From: Vigna angularis
Taxonomy: Eukaryota; Streptophyta; Magnoliopsida; Fabales; Fabaceae
Length of the DNA stretch: 64,000 nt
NCBI RefSeq assembly: GCF_016808095.1
Contig: NC_068972.1
Location: 41,509,029-41,573,028 of the forward strand
Direction of reading: 5' to 3'
Shown here piece by piece: positions 26,208 through 40,904 of the stretch. The stretch's first letter is position 1. Each line of letters begins with the position of its first letter. The notes below the pieces were generated by a model. That model saw only the letters and a program-made list of their open reading frames with translations, did not search any database and had not been told where the DNA came from. A program made the position numbers and the translations under genes.

Positions 26208-27670
26208 ATATATAAATATTTATATATGCAAATAGTACATAATAAGTATTTTAATATTCGTTTATAAAATGATGTTTAGATAATAGTAAGAATTAGTATT
26301 ATCAGACACATGCTCTTACCATGTGGCATGCTCCTAAGAGAGAAGATTTCTCTTTAGTAGTGACTATGTGTCATGCTCCTAATGGAGATGATTTATCCTT
26401 AGTAATAGTCATGTGTCATCCTCATAGTGGGAGGATTTTACCTTGGTCTCCAAGTTAGAATAATATATTTTTACTTCAACAATTTGGAAACCAATAGAGG
26501 TGTCTTTCTCATGTAAATTAACCTTTGAATTGAGTATTGTTATGTTACTAAATTTGTGTCATACTACTCAACTAAGGTCACCAGGCTATAACATCCCTTT
26601 TAGGTGTCTTCTAGCTACCATTCCTTTTGAGTTGGCTCAGCCTTTTTTGAAAGCAACTAAATGCCATCATAGTCTATCCCCTTGCTTAAGTCATATAGCT
26701 TGAAGGAGGAGTCATCATTTCATCACATCAAAACCACCATATGAGCACCATATTTCCACCACCATTAAGCTTTCGCAAACCACCACCCATTTAGAAGTCT
26801 CCACCTTGCTTAAGTCATATAGCTTAGAGGAGCTTATTCCATCATCTTTCCTTCGTATCTTCTTCATCATCTTCCAACTTGTATCACAACCTATTCTCCC
26901 ACCGAGAAAAAACTCATCAAGGTTAATGTTCACCACTTTTTTGGATCTAAAGTTGCACTTCACCCTAAGATGCATTCTCATTGTCCTCACTCCAAGACGC
27001 AAGCTTCACCTTCATATCTCGCATGTTAGATTTAAGTATAATTAACTTTAAAATGTCATCATTCTAAAAATGGTTCATTATATTCATCGTCACACAAACT
27101 ACTTTTAATAATCACACAAGAAAAACATAAATTCTCATGCTAAAAAGTAAAACTTGCATTTTAGAGCCCTAAACTTATGTGAAAATCGAGTTAGGAAACA
27201 CAAGTAAAGAGTGTCAAAACTCTAAATTTGGATAAAAACATCCAATTATATATTTGTGAAGTTTGAAAAGAAAAATAAATAAACAATGTTGGAATCTAAT
27301 ATAGTAAAGGCTTTTTCGTAATGCTTTGAGAGACTTGGGAGAAGGAATGACCATGTTGGAAGTATTTGCTCAATATGGAAGAGACATAAGATGGAGATGG
27401 AAGGATGAATATGGTAGGATGTTTAGAGAAGATAAAAAAATAGAGGGAAAGAAAACAAAATAAAACAAAAACACACTCAAAAAGGAAAAACAAAACTCAG
27501 AAAACAAAAACTAATCATTTCGTCACATTTCAAACGATTAACATCAATTTAATTTAATGAAAGAAACTAAATTGAATATTTTTAAATCAAATAAGAAATG
27601 AATTGAAAAATAAAATTAAAAAATCACAATAAATAATGAAAATAAGTATTTATTTAACTTTTATATTATA

Positions 27671-27706
<36 letters not shown>

Positions 27707-28164
27707 ACTTTCAAATAAGGTTATGTTGGATATGAACTTTGACATCTACTATTTATTAAATTGAAAAAAATAAAATAAAAGGATACAAAGCCTTGAAGAA
27801 TCACATAAAACTTAAGATAAAAATTACATTTCACAAAATATAAAGAAACTATACTAATTATGAAAAAAAAATCAAATGAATAGTTAAAAATAAAATATTA
27901 AATCAATTATATTGTTTTGTATAAATTAAAGTTAAATTAGCTACTTTATCAATATAGTGATTTCTTTTTCTTTACGGAAAACATAAATAATAGTTTTTCT
28001 TTTATTTCATTAAATATAATTTATTATACTTTTGTTATTAATAATAAATGCTAAATGTTACGTTTCTGGAAAAACTATTTTTGTATCATTAGATTCAAAT
28101 ATCAAGAATTTATTACTTCCATTACCATTTTCTTTAAATTTTCTTTTCTTTCTTTCGACGATTT
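26208..28164. other. Noncoding spacer
   Basis: Holds a three-unit 45-bp repeat (26321-26453), two copies of CTTGCTTAAGTCATATAGCTT (about 26683 and 26808), a TA run (27674-27702) and AT-rich DNA. Open frames around 26500-27040 have no recognisable domain. Confidence 0.45.
26321..26453. repeat. 45-bp tandem repeat, three units
   Basis: Units start ATGTGGCATGCTCCTAA (26321), ATGTGTCATGCTCCTAA (26366) and ATGTGTCATCCTCATAG (26411). Confidence 0.8.
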
Positions 28165-28217
28165 TTTTTTTCTAAAGTTTGAAATTCAAATCTAAATTTC
28201 TTCACAATAAAATTAAG
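28165..28217 (+). pseudogene. Orphan NF-YC leader exon copy
   Basis: GTTTGAAATTCAAATCTAAA followed by AAAATTAAG and a donor-like GTATTT (GT at 28218). Closest to the leader of gene 3. No coding exon follows. Confidence 0.45.
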
Positions 28218-28529
28218 GTATTTTAATATTTTTCTATCTAATTAATGTGGACCTTCAACATCCACAAGTAACGGTTTTCGTCATTCAAATTTCATTAAAT
28301 GTAATTTATTATATTTTTATCAAATAACAATCAAATTTAGAAATTAAAATAATTATTTATTATATTTTTTAAGTTACATATTATTCTATTAACTAAAATT
28401 TGTCCATATATAAAATGGAAGAAATTAGAAAATAAAGTATTAAAGTTGATAGGTGTTTTAAAATAATGAGACCAATTATTTAAATATTAAAATAATTCAA
28501 TAATATAAATAGAATTTTATAAACACATC

Positions 28530-28860
28530 TTATTGTCTAAAACACCCAGTCTCGAGATTTATTCTGAGACTCTAATGATCATTCTTTCTCATGTAGAGAA
28601 GGATGATGCATGTCCTAAGAGTAGTAGGAGGTCATAGTCTGGGACCTTACCTTAGCAAAGGGTGTCTTAACGAACTAGCCTTCTGTGGTAGTTTGGTGTG
28701 AGTCAGTTTGGTCATAGTCTGGGATCTTATCATTGTTGTGTTGTTTGCTTGTTGTGTTTATTGTATGTTTTGAATGATCACCTGATAGGTGTGAACAAAG
28801 GGAGATGAGATATTATTGAAGCATGCCCTAGGCAGCGGTGCAAATAAATAACTTATATTT
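28530..28860 (-). mobile_element. Reversed LTR fragment of family A
   Basis: Read on the minus strand it matches parts of the LTR at 10761-13305: the GACCTCCTACTACTCTTAGG block, the CTACATGAGAAAG block, and the CAAACAACACAACAATG region near the AAGCAAGT motif. Both ends are degraded, so only a fragment is called. Confidence 0.55.
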
Positions 28861-28988
28861 GTATAGTTAAAGTTTCATTTTGAGTTGAAATTGTAATGAC
28901 CATTTTGTAACCAAGTAAATAGTTTTGATTAAAGCTTTGTATATGATGTTGAATTATAGTTATTTTGGATAATTGTATAAATATTTTA

Positions 28989-29286
28989 GGGTTAAATATG
29001 TTTTTAGTCCCTAAACTATTGGCCGTTTCTGGTTTTCGTCCCTCTTTCAAAGTAAGGTACAATTTGGTCCTCATTCTTTTCGAAACGTTCGTTTTAGTCC
29101 TCGAAAACTAAACACTGTTTAAAAATTTGGTCCTCATTTAGCAACAAATGAGGACTAAAACCAAAATTCCGAGGACTAAAACGAACGTTTTGAAAAGAAT
29201 GAGGACCAAATTGTACCTTACTTTGAAAGAGAGGGACGAAAACCAGAAACGGCCAATAGTTTAGGGACTAAAAACATATTTAACCC
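28989..29286. mobile_element. 298-bp MULE-type MITE
   Basis: Nearly perfect inverted arms starting GGGTTAAATATGTTTTTAGT and ending in the inverse. Flanking 9-mers AATATTTTA and TTTATTTTA agree at 7 of 9 positions, consistent with the 9-bp duplication of Mutator elements. The ends are the same as those of the larger element at 33283-34891, and it encodes nothing. Confidence 0.85.
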
Positions 29287-31492
<2,206 letters not shown>

Positions 31493-31762
31493 TGGGGTTT
31501 GCTAACGCGCGTACGCCTGTTTTTCAGTTGGTACATTTTAGCAATGTGTACCGTGTTTTAGTAGACAAAAATATCCTTATATATCATGGATTCTAAGTTT
31601 TAAGGTTAAGGGTATTTTAATAATTTTCATTCTCAAAACTAAAAAAAAAAAAAAAAAAAGAAACCCCAAACCCTTACTCACCTCTCTCATTCCTCTCAAC
31701 CATTTCTCTTTCATCTTTCTCACTCCAATCTTTTCTCTGTCATCCCTACTGTAGCTCCAATT

Positions 31763-32176
31763 GAAAAAATCAGAAACAATTGCCGTTAAACAATCTTACA
31801 AAAAAATGATTTTATAATGAGTTTTCATCTTATAATTTTTGTCTTATCTAATTTTATCCAATTTTCACAAGCATAAAGGAATTGGTAATTGACCTGGAAA
31901 AAATCAGAAATACTCACTGTTAAACAATTTCTTACAAAAACTGATTTTATAATGATTTTTTATTTTATAATTTTTGTCTTATCTAATTTTCACAAGGATA
32001 ATGACATCAAAGGAATTGACAATTGGCCTGGAAAAAATCAGAAACACTCGTTGTTAAACAATTTCTTACAAAAAATGACTTTATAATGAGTTTTCATTTT
32101 ATAATTTTTGTCGTATATAATTTTATCTAGTTTTCACAAGCATAATGACATCCGAAAGAATTGGTAATTGGCCTAG
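31763..32176. repeat. 134-bp tandem triplicate in TIR element core
   Basis: Units begin GAAAAAATCAGAAA at 31763, 31897 and 32031; each contains GTTAAACAAT and CTTATAATTTTTGT-type blocks and ends near GGAATTG...CCT. Confidence 0.85.
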
Positions 32177-32189
32177 AGGTTTTTTTTAG

Positions 32190-32343
32190 AGATGATGATT
32201 CAACATATGCAAATGATGAAATTAGAGAGGTTAATGAAGATGGTGAAATTGAAGAGATCTTGAATGAACCTTTGCCTGAAGGTGAATATGTCAATGACTC
32301 AACTCTTTACAAAGACAAATTGTTTAAAGGCAAGTGTTTCTGA
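32190..32343 (+). other. Acidic open frame, possible captured gene fragment
   Basis: An open frame inside the TIR element reads RDDDSTYANDEIREVNEDGE and continues acidic (EIEEILNEPLPEGEY) before ending in TGA. Codon use is more gene-like than the surroundings. I do not recognise a family. A host exon picked up by the element, as in Pack-MULEs, is a possible explanation. Confidence 0.3.
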
Positions 32344-32612
32344 TTTTTTTAATTGGGGCTACAGGATGACAGAGAAAAGATTGGAGTAAGAGAGATGAAA
32401 GAGAAAGGATTGAGAGGAATGAGGGAGGTGAGTAAGGGTTTGGAGGTTTCTTTTTTTTTTTTTTTAAGTTTTGAGAATGAAAATTATTAAAATATCCTTA
32501 ACCTTAAAACTTAGAATCCATGATATATAAGAATATTTTTGTCTACTAAAATCCGGTACACATTGCTAAAATGTACCAACTGAAAAACAGGCGTACGCGC
32601 GTTAGCAAACCC

Positions 32613-33282
32613 ATATATATATATATATATATATATATAGATATATATATAGATATAGATATATATAGATATAGATATAAACCCTTATATTATTTTAAAA
32701 AATTAAGTAAGTTTAATTCAATTATATAAAACCAATTTCTAAGATGAAATGAAACCTATTTATATATTATAATTTAATCATAATTGATGTATATAAGATG
32801 AAGTTTATATCAATTTATATACTATAATTTGGTTAAGTATTTAATTAATGATGGTTTTTTATATTTCTTTTTGTTATTAATAATGAATGATAATTGGCAT
32901 GTTTATAAAAAAATATCATTATGTCTTTAAAATAAACTATCAATATTTAACCACTTTTTTCTCTGTCTCTTTTAACTTCTTCTCCTTAATCTGTTATCAG
33001 AAACTGAGATCTAAATTAAAAAATTTGAAGTATATTTTCTTTCTCTTGTCTTTTCTTCTTTTTTTTTTCTTTATTCTTATTGTACAGTGATAAGACTTTA
33101 TTTAATTGAATATATCACAATTATATAGTCAGTCCATTGATAAAATTTTTAAAATTAAGTTATGTTGTTGCTAAAACTAGCATGATCTTGACTTTGGATT
33201 TTTATTTTTTTTCCTTGTCTTACAAGTTCTATGTATGTTGTATTAAAGTCTACAATAACATTATATTTGATATTTTTAATTA
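32613..33282. other. NF-YC upstream-module copy (no coding exon)
   Basis: After a TA/TAGA tract, the sequence parallels 38463-39000: TTTAAAATAAACTATCAATA, AAACTGAGATCTAAATT (leader copy near 33000-33030, donor mutated to AGTATATT), and an intron-like part containing AAATTTTTAAAATTAAGTTA and TTGACTTTGGATTTTT. It is interrupted at 33283 by a MULE-type element and resumes at 34892. Confidence 0.55.
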
Positions 33283-34891
33283 GGGTTAAATATGTTTTTA
33301 GTCCCTCAACTATCAAGCGATTTTGTTTTTCGTCCTTATTTCAAACTTTGTACGCTTTGATCCCTCTCTTTGAAGAAATCATAATTTTTGGTCCTCCAAA
33401 ACTAACACCGTTAAATTTAATCTGACGTGCCTAACGGTATGCCACGTTTCTGTCATAGTAAAAATTTAAAATCTGTAAAAATAGTCTGAGCTGGCTAATG
33501 ACCCTCCTCCCTCTCTCGACCTCCACCCCCGACACCACCACCTCTGCCTCGTCCTTTCACCTCAGTCCTGCTGCCCTCCACCGCCCTTCGGCGACCTCCG
33601 CTGCCCTCCACCACCTCTCCGGAAAGCCTCTCATCCTCGTTCTCTCCGTCTACAACAATCTAGTGGGTCATTCTTCAAATATTACAGAAGATTGCAGTGA
33701 GTCTAGAGTGTCAACCATTGACAACAATTTACACAACCATAACAACAAACGCTTGAAAAAAATTACAGGTTTCATGCTACCATACAATCAGGTTTCAAAT
33801 CTTCTTTCAGACTTTCAGTTCCTCAGCAACCAATAAATAACAAGAGTAGTAAAGTGGACAATAACATGCAATAACAAAAGATCTAACAAACATAGGATTT
33901 TTGTGGTATATTAGTTGAACAATTAGTCAAATTAAAAAACCAAAAATTTGACAGTAAAGGTTAAGTAGAAAAATGTTGGACCGCAAGAAATACCCTTTCC
34001 CCCAAAACACACACAAAAACAAGGGAATCCATAAATTGTTAAACACACCCATGGCAAAACCACAGCTTCCACTTGCAGAAACTCCAATAGCAAAATGCAC
34101 AGCCAGATAAAGTTACAAACTTTAAGATCCTCACCTTAATGGGTTTCCTCGGTTGAAAGCAAAGCTGGAGTTGACAATCATGGCAATCCAAAAAGCTATA
34201 AATCATGGATTGATATGAACTATGATTATTTTGAGTTCCTTACGCCAGAAATGAGAAACTCTTCACTTCAACTTCAGGGCCCTTGTTATCCTGTCATATT
34301 TCCTAGTGTAAACGGTGAGAAAACTTTTTGCATTCCTAATGCATTCATAAATGTCACCCAAACACTCTAGACTCACTGCAACCTTTAAGCGAGAGTCAAA
34401 TCTTTTGTAAATGGGATTGGTATCACCCAAACACTCACTGCAATCTTCGCTTGATAGATCTGGCGTGCACTGAACCAGAGTATGAATTTCCTAGGACCTA
34501 AACACAATAGCGTTTTTTGTTGCAAATTTTATGGTGCCAACGGGACCAGTGTTCGCTGCCTCATGGTTGGCAACGGCGGCTTGCGCGAGAGGTTGGTGGT
34601 GGCGGGCTTGCGTGAGGACAAAGTTGAAGGGGAAGGTGGTGGTGGAGGAGGAGAGAAGGAGAAGAGGGTGGTGAACAGTGGCACACCGTGAACGTGGCAC
34701 AAGATTACTGTGAAAGTTGGTATCATGTGTGAGACATCGTTAGCCATGTCAGATTAAATTTAACGATGTTAGTTTTGGAGGACCAAAAATTATGATTTTT
34801 TTAAGGAGAAGGATCAAAGCGTACAAAGTTTGAAATAGGGACGAAAAACAAAATCGCTTGATAGTTGAGGGAGTAAAAACATATTTAACCC
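33283..34891. mobile_element. 1.6-kb MULE-type element, perfect 9-bp TSD
   Basis: Terminal inverted repeats of about 150 bp begin GGGTTAAATATGTTTTTAGT (left) and end in the inverse (right), and are flanked by the identical 9-mer TTTTAATTA (33274-33282 and 34892-34900), diagnostic of Mutator-like elements. The core contains C-rich sequence (33500-33650), a second inner inverted repeat (GCAGTGAGTCTAGAGTGT near 33694 against its inverse near 34365) and G-rich sequence (34560-34680). No transposase. An open frame at 33498-33836 lacks any known domain. The element may carry copied host sequence. Confidence 0.9.
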
Positions 34892-35084
34892 TTTTAATTA
34901 TTATCAAAAGGTGTGATAAAGTTTAACTTTTTTTCTTAAATTCTTAGAAAAATATTATAATTGTTAATAATCATTAGACAAAAAATTATAATTATTAATT
35001 ATAACACAACTAATTTCACTTAAAATTAACATATTAATAGTCCATTTTGAGTTTGTAAAAACAAAGTGATGTAATATACAATAA

Positions 35085-35126
<42 letters not shown>

Positions 35127-35802
35127 GTAATAAGATAAACTCTTACATTATTTTAAAAAATAGTTAATTTAATTATATAAAACCGATTTATAAGATGTGA
35201 TTAGATCTAATTATATACTATAATTTAATTATATATCTAATTTATGTATTAAGATGAAGTTTATGTCTATTTTTAATTAGATATAACATGTATCTACTTA
35301 TGTATCTATTTAATTTTATATTTTTTTTCTACTGATAATAAACGCATTAAAAAAATATCATTGTGTTTTTAAAATAAACTATAAATATTTAATCACTTTC
35401 TTCCTCCATTTCTTTTAACTTCTTGTCTTTGATATTTTCTTCTGCCTTAAAAAGTATTAGGTGTATTTTCATTTAATATATATATATATAAAATAGTGAC
35501 AAGATAAACTCTTACATTATTTTAGAAAATCAATTAAGTTTAAGAAAAATGGTACTATGACACTTTTATATTCATTTAACAAAAGATACAAGGTTAAAAT
35601 GGTTATAAAAGTGTAAATTTTTATATTTTTTCAAGAAAGAAAAAAAAAGTAAATAAAGATAGTGTCAAATGAATGTAAAAAGATTAAGTGTGTCAAAGAA
35701 TATTTTTGTAAGTTTAACTCAATCATATAAACTAACTTATAAGATGAAATCAAACTTAATTATATATTATAATTTAATTATACATCTAATTGATAGTTGA
35801 TG
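34892..35802. other. NF-YC upstream-module copies (no coding exon)
   Basis: Remainder of the module cut by the MULE, a TA tract (35095-35121), then another leader-like copy ending AAAAAGTATTAG with GT at 35461. 35470-35800 repeats the ATAAACTCTTACATTATTTT block seen at 35133. No coding sequence. Confidence 0.5.
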
Positions 35803-37010
35803 TGTAAGACCCTAGAAAATCAGCACTGCTAAGTATATGTCAAATCACAATTATTGCACACCACGTCACTGCTCAGGGTAATTAAAAACCCACTAAGCAC
35901 TGCATGCACGAGTGCCACTTGTCACGTTAGAAGCTTCTGAAGTCAGAAGTAGGGTGCAGGTGTCGGCAGAGGAGACGTTCGTCCGTTTGGACGTGGATTG
36001 AACAAAATTGAGTTTTTGAAAATCTCTTCCACTCACCTGCACGCACTCTTCTTCTTCCTCAGAACTCAACTCTTCATTTTCTCCACCTTCTCTCTAGAAA
36101 CCTTCACATTCTCTCTACTGTAACTCATCACCTTCTTCTCCGATCACGTTTCAGAACCGTAGAAACGTTCCTTGAGACGTGAGCGTCATTCTGGACCGAA
36201 CAGAATTGGGATCTGAGCTGGTAAGTTCTCGTCTCTAACAGTTCGTCCATTTGGTTTCATGCTAACCCTAGTTCTGGTTGCATGCATGGGTTATAGGTCT
36301 GAGTTGTTTCTGATTTTTGGTGTTTTAGATTAAGTGAAAGTTGTTGAGTGAATCTGAGAATAGAACGCTGTAAGAGGACAAACTAAAACCTTGCATTTTG
36401 GGCGTACACTGCTATCCAGGTAAGGGAAGCTTAGTAATTTAATTTATACTTGTATGTTGTATGTAAACATGATATGAACTGAATGTATGAGATGTATGCT
36501 GGTTGAGTATGCACGATCGAACGTTGCTGTACTGAATGAATATGATATATGTTGGTTGAAATGTATGTTATGGTTGATACGTGTGAATATGAAATGTACT
36601 ATGATATGAGTATTTAAAAATATGAAATATACATGCTTAGAAATGAGTGAATGTAAGTGAAACTTGAATATAAACTTCCCTATGATAACGTACGTCCGAC
36701 ATTAAACGGTTCTTGACCGTTTGGTGTTCTAGTAAACTTCTTTGAATTGGAATACTTTCATTTGGGAAGAATTCTGGTCGAGGATGAGCTATGTCGGTCT
36801 TCTACTTAGAACTCATAATGAGCAGTGTCGATCTTATACATGACCATCGTATTGAGTAGTGCTCGGTCTTACACCAAGCACTCTTACTCCTTTCTTGAAA
36901 AATCCCTTGATGAAAAATAGTGTTCTCTACCGTGCTCAGTCGTTTACTAGCATTGGAATTCTTGTATGTAAACTCTACCAACTGGTCCTTCCGACAAGTT
37001 GACCACCTCA

Positions 37011-37425
37011 GGTCATCCATCTGTGTCGACCGATCATGTCGAGCACCCTTGTAATACAGATCATCCATCTGTGTTAATACAGGTCATCCATCTGTGTCGA
37101 CCGACTGTGTCGAGCACCCTTCTTAATACAGGTTGTCCATCTGTGTCGAGCAACCTTCTTAATACAGGTCGTCCATATGTGTCGACCGACCATGTCGAAC
37201 ACCCTTGTAATACAGATCATCCATCTGTGTCGACCGACCATGTCGATCACCCTTGTAATACATATAATCCATCTGTGTCGACCGACCATGTCGAAGCACC
37301 CTTATTAATACAGGTTGTTCATCTGTGTCGACCGACCATGTTGATCACTCTTGTTAATACAAGTCGTCCATTTGGGTCGACCGACCGTGTCGAGCACCCG
37401 TGTTAATACAGGTCGTTCATCTATC
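37011..37425. repeat. About 54-bp tandem repeat, eight units
   Basis: Units contain TCATCCATCTGTGTCGACCG, then a CATGTCGAGCACCCTT block and AATACAG. Several units are shortened. The long open frames here are repeat artefacts. Confidence 0.9.
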
Positions 37426-37919
37426 GGGTAGTCGGCATTCCTTTATTTTAGAACAGGGGAAATTCTTAGGTCGCGTTCCTCACGTTTTGTCCTCGTTATA
37501 AAGAGGGCTGAACGTTAGTGATTTTATGTACTCGTACCGGAAGACAAAAGCAACAATAAAGTGAAAGATTTATAAATGATGACTAGTATATGTGATGATT
37601 TAATGATTATGGAATTTGAACGAGCGTTCCAGGGAGGAACGACTCTTATATATATTGAAAATTAAATTTGGTAAAGTATGACTGTGGATAAGTTAAGACT
37701 CGCTGTCCATCCTGATGTTCCGTGAGTACTATCTTCATGTAGAGGAAGTATATCATGTGTGGGAACGGCAGGAGGTCTTTAGTCCATAAGTTAACATGGG
37801 CGACGTAAGAACGGACTGACCTCGAGTGGCAGCTGTTTGGTGTATCCTAGTTACTACATCACTCGGGTGCAAGGACGCTTGTAACTACACAGATTCATAC
37901 AGTCTGGACGGTCGGTTTA

Positions 37920-37920
<1 letters not shown>

Positions 37921-37970
<50 letters not shown>
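37921..37970. repeat. (TA)25 microsatellite in solo LTR
   Basis: Pure TA run. Confidence 0.95.
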
Positions 37971-37973
<3 letters not shown>

Positions 37974-38462
37974 CGGATGATGTTATATGTTGAGTTATGT
38001 GCTTGTATGAATTGAAATATTAGTGTATATGTTGATGTATGAATTAAATTACTTAAGCTTACCCTTTCGTTTTCCTTGTGTTGTCTATTGTCTATGTACG
38101 TTCGTCCTGTCTTTGCAATGATCATCCATGTGGATGTGAGCAGATGGAGGTGCATCACTTGAAGAGATGCTAGAAGAAGAAAATTTGGAAGACGCTAATC
38201 TGGTGGAAGTGGAAGTTAAAGCCGAGCCTTAGAGCGCTCGCGTGTTTTCTTTTATTAGTCTTTTAGTTTTTTATGGACGTTCGGTCAAGGTTTTGTAAGA
38301 CCGTTCGTCCCTGAACTCCTGTTTCTGTTGCGTTAGTTTAGTTATGTATTTTAAGCCGTTCGGCTTTTTGACCCTCGTTTAGTAATGTAAAGACTGCACT
38401 GTTTTACTGATTTAATGTAATTAATTCTGATTATGGTAATTACTGTATTTTTGGATGTTACA

Positions 38463-40014
38463 TGATGTATACGATATGAAATTGATATCTACTTGTATAT
38501 TATAATTTGGTTACATTATTTAATTAGTGACGGTTTCTTATATTTTTTTTGCTATTGATAATGAATGCTAACAGGCACATTTATTAAAAAAATTTAATAT
38601 CATTATGTCTTTAAAATAAACTATCAATATTTAACCACTTTCTACATCCATTTCTTTTAAATTCTTCTCTTTGATTTTTTTTCTGAGAAACTGAGATCTG
38701 CCTTCAAAAATTTCAGGTATATTTTCTTTCTCTGATCTTTTCGTCTTTTTTTTATTTATTTTTCTTTTAGTTGCCTTCAAACTTGATTTAATTGAATATA
38801 TCATAATTATGTTTGTGTTAAATTATATAGTCAGTCGATTGATAAAATTTTTAAAGATTGAGTTATGTTGTTTATATGACTAAAACTAATAGATCTTGAC
38901 TTTGGATTTTTTTTTTCCTTATTTTTACAAGTTTTGTGTATGTTGTATTCAAATCTACGATAACATTATATTTGATATTTTTAATTATTTGATAAAGCTT
39001 AATTTTTTTTCTTAGATTCTTAGTGTTCAAATTTGAAAACTACAAATCTAGATAAATTAAGATTTTCTTAGTTTGTGATGAAAAATATCCTTCACAATTT
39101 TTTATAGACAATATCTTTTATAATTTTGTACTCGATAAAACTCTTCAAAATTTGTGAACGATAAAATCTTTTATATTATTTGACACAATCGTCTTTACCA
39201 ATTAATGAAGGAAAATAAATTTAAATGTGTCAATTTATATTATGTTTTTCTTTATGTAATTTTTAGAAGTTGCGATGGTAATTTTTCTGTGTCTATTTGT
39301 TGTGGAGAAAACAAATATTTGCTAAAATACTTGTGATGTCTAGATTTATAAGAATAATTATATGTGATAAATATGCCACTAATATCTTTTTGATAAAATT
39401 TAATTCATCTCGTGATTCTTTGTCATTATGATTTATTTTTTGTAATAAGTAAAAATAAAAGAAATTGCTTAATTTTATTTATCAATAAAATTATTTTTAT
39501 ACACAATGACTTCTAATTTTAACAAATTTTTCTTGTATGATAAAGTGTGCTTGGACCCACATACATTATAATTTGTCTAATATTTAGTTATTCTAAAATT
39601 TCCAATACATTTCTTTATGTTAGAAACTTGACATCAATAACAAATATTTATGAGTGATTCCATAGTCAGTGACATTGTAAATCTGATAACTTTTTTTGGT
39701 AACTCTTGTAACATTTTAGAATATTTTTTTAAGTTCAACATAATTACATAAAAGCAATTTATAAGATTAAATTTGTATTCAATTATGCATGATCGTTTGA
39801 ACATATTTCTAATTAAGATTTTCATTTCCAAGAAATAATAACTTTTTTAATTTAATTAAATATATTTTATTATATTTTTGTTATTAATCATAAATACTAG
39901 CCGACAAGTTAGTCAAAAAAAAATATTATTATATCATTAAAGCAAACCATTAATGTTTTAATTTTAGTTATCCGTTTCTTTAACTTCTATTTCTCTTCTT
40001 CTTTTCTTGTATAA
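38463..40014. other. NF-YC upstream-module copy and spacer before gene 3
   Basis: A leader copy near 38690-38716 (GAAACTGAGATCTGCCTTC, then TTTCAG and donor GT at 38717) is followed by intron-like sequence matching 33030-33282, but no NF-YC coding exon. 39010-40010 is AT-rich with nothing recognised. Confidence 0.55.
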
Positions 40015-40056
40015 GGTTCGAAATTAAAATCTAAACTTATTTAGAACAAATTTTAG
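40015..40056 (+). other. Leader (5' UTR) exon of NF-YC gene 3
   Basis: AGGTTCGAAATTAAAATCTA followed by AAATTTTAG and donor GT at 40057. The intron would end close before the ATG, for example at TTGCACAAG (ending 40901). Confidence 0.5.
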
Positions 40057-40904
40057 GTATATTATTTTCTATTCTTTATTTTTTTATGTGTCTGATGATC
40101 AAACATAATTTAATTTAGCACATATAGTTGTCTTTATGTTAAATATAATAATTAACTTATTGGTGTTTTTCTTAATAACAAATTTAAAAGATTATATCCC
40201 TCGTCTTTGTTCATAAGGCTAAAAGTGAGCACAATCTTAGTTTAGTAATTCTATCTTTTTTCTTCTTCTTAGTGTTACATATGTTGTGCATGTTTCATAC
40301 AAACCTAGAGTAACATTATATATTCAATCTTTTTTAATTATTGTTGTCAAGAGGGTTATACATCTTTTGTTTTTGTTCCTAAAATCTAATTTTCACTGAT
40401 AAAAAAGAATTCTTTCAATATAATTTCATATTTGACACATTTAATTTTTGAATTTTAACTATAAGACTTAAGTTTAATTTTAGGGGTAATGGAATGGTTT
40501 TGTATGATCATGTCTAAAATAGAAAATAAACATGACATGAGATAAGAAATGATAATATTTTATGTTTGAACTCACGTCGACTAAAAATAAGATTAATTTA
40601 TAATATATAACGAATGTAAATTTCATTTTATAAACTAGTTTTGTGTCTATTATGATGATTGTAAGAATTTTAATGCTATACAACATGTATATAATGTTTA
40701 TTAAATTTCTATTCTTTTTATCACTTAAAACTTGTGAAGCCATCTTCATTTACCCATCTACGTAGATGTATCATTTAGACTAATGTGAATTTTTATCTTT
40801 AGAAGTTTTTATCTGAGATGCATAAATGTTTTTTCTTGTTGCATGTGTCACGTTCGATTTTCCCGGTGGTGGTCAGAATATTTTGAAGTCCATTGCACAA
40901 GAAC

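Larger units (their letters stand above)
31494..32612. mobile_element. 1.1-kb TIR element inserted in (TA)n
   Basis: Terminal inverted repeats of about 260 bp: the left end reads GGGTTTGCTAACGCGCGTAC, the right end GTACGCGCGTTAGCAAACCC, and pairing continues through the GACAAAAATAT, TTAAGGTTAAGG and CTCTGTCATCC blocks to about 31755 and 32350. Both outer flanks are TA dinucleotide runs. The core holds a 134-bp triplicate and a short acidic open frame. No transposase is visible, so it is non-autonomous. Target preference for TA repeats is known for the rice MITE family Micron; whether this family is related is inference. Confidence 0.8.
35803..38462 (+). mobile_element. 2.66-kb solo LTR, TSD TGATG
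   Basis: Starts TGTAAGACCCTAG and ends TTTGGATGTTACA, with perfect flanking pentamers TGATG (35798-35802 and 38463-38467). The insertion splits an NF-YC upstream module: 35761-35802 joins logically to 38463 onward. The interior has a 54-bp tandem array (37011-37425), a TA tract and GC-richer patches with CGTTCGTCC motifs. No internal region or gene. It differs from family A but shares the TGTAA start and TTACA end style. Confidence 0.88.

Noticed and set aside
26500..27045. Open frames around 26.5-27.0 kb on both strands
   Set aside because: Short, overlapping on both strands, with no domain or splice context; the area holds small repeats.
33498..33836. 112-codon frame in the MULE-type element as a host gene
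   Set aside because: Low-complexity Ser/Thr/Pro start, no recognisable domain, and it lies wholly within the mobile element; kept only as possible captured sequence.
36999..37406. 135-codon open frame with repeated HPSVSTDHVEHPCNT peptide
   Set aside because: It is the 54-bp tandem repeat (divisible by three) inside a solo LTR, open by periodicity.
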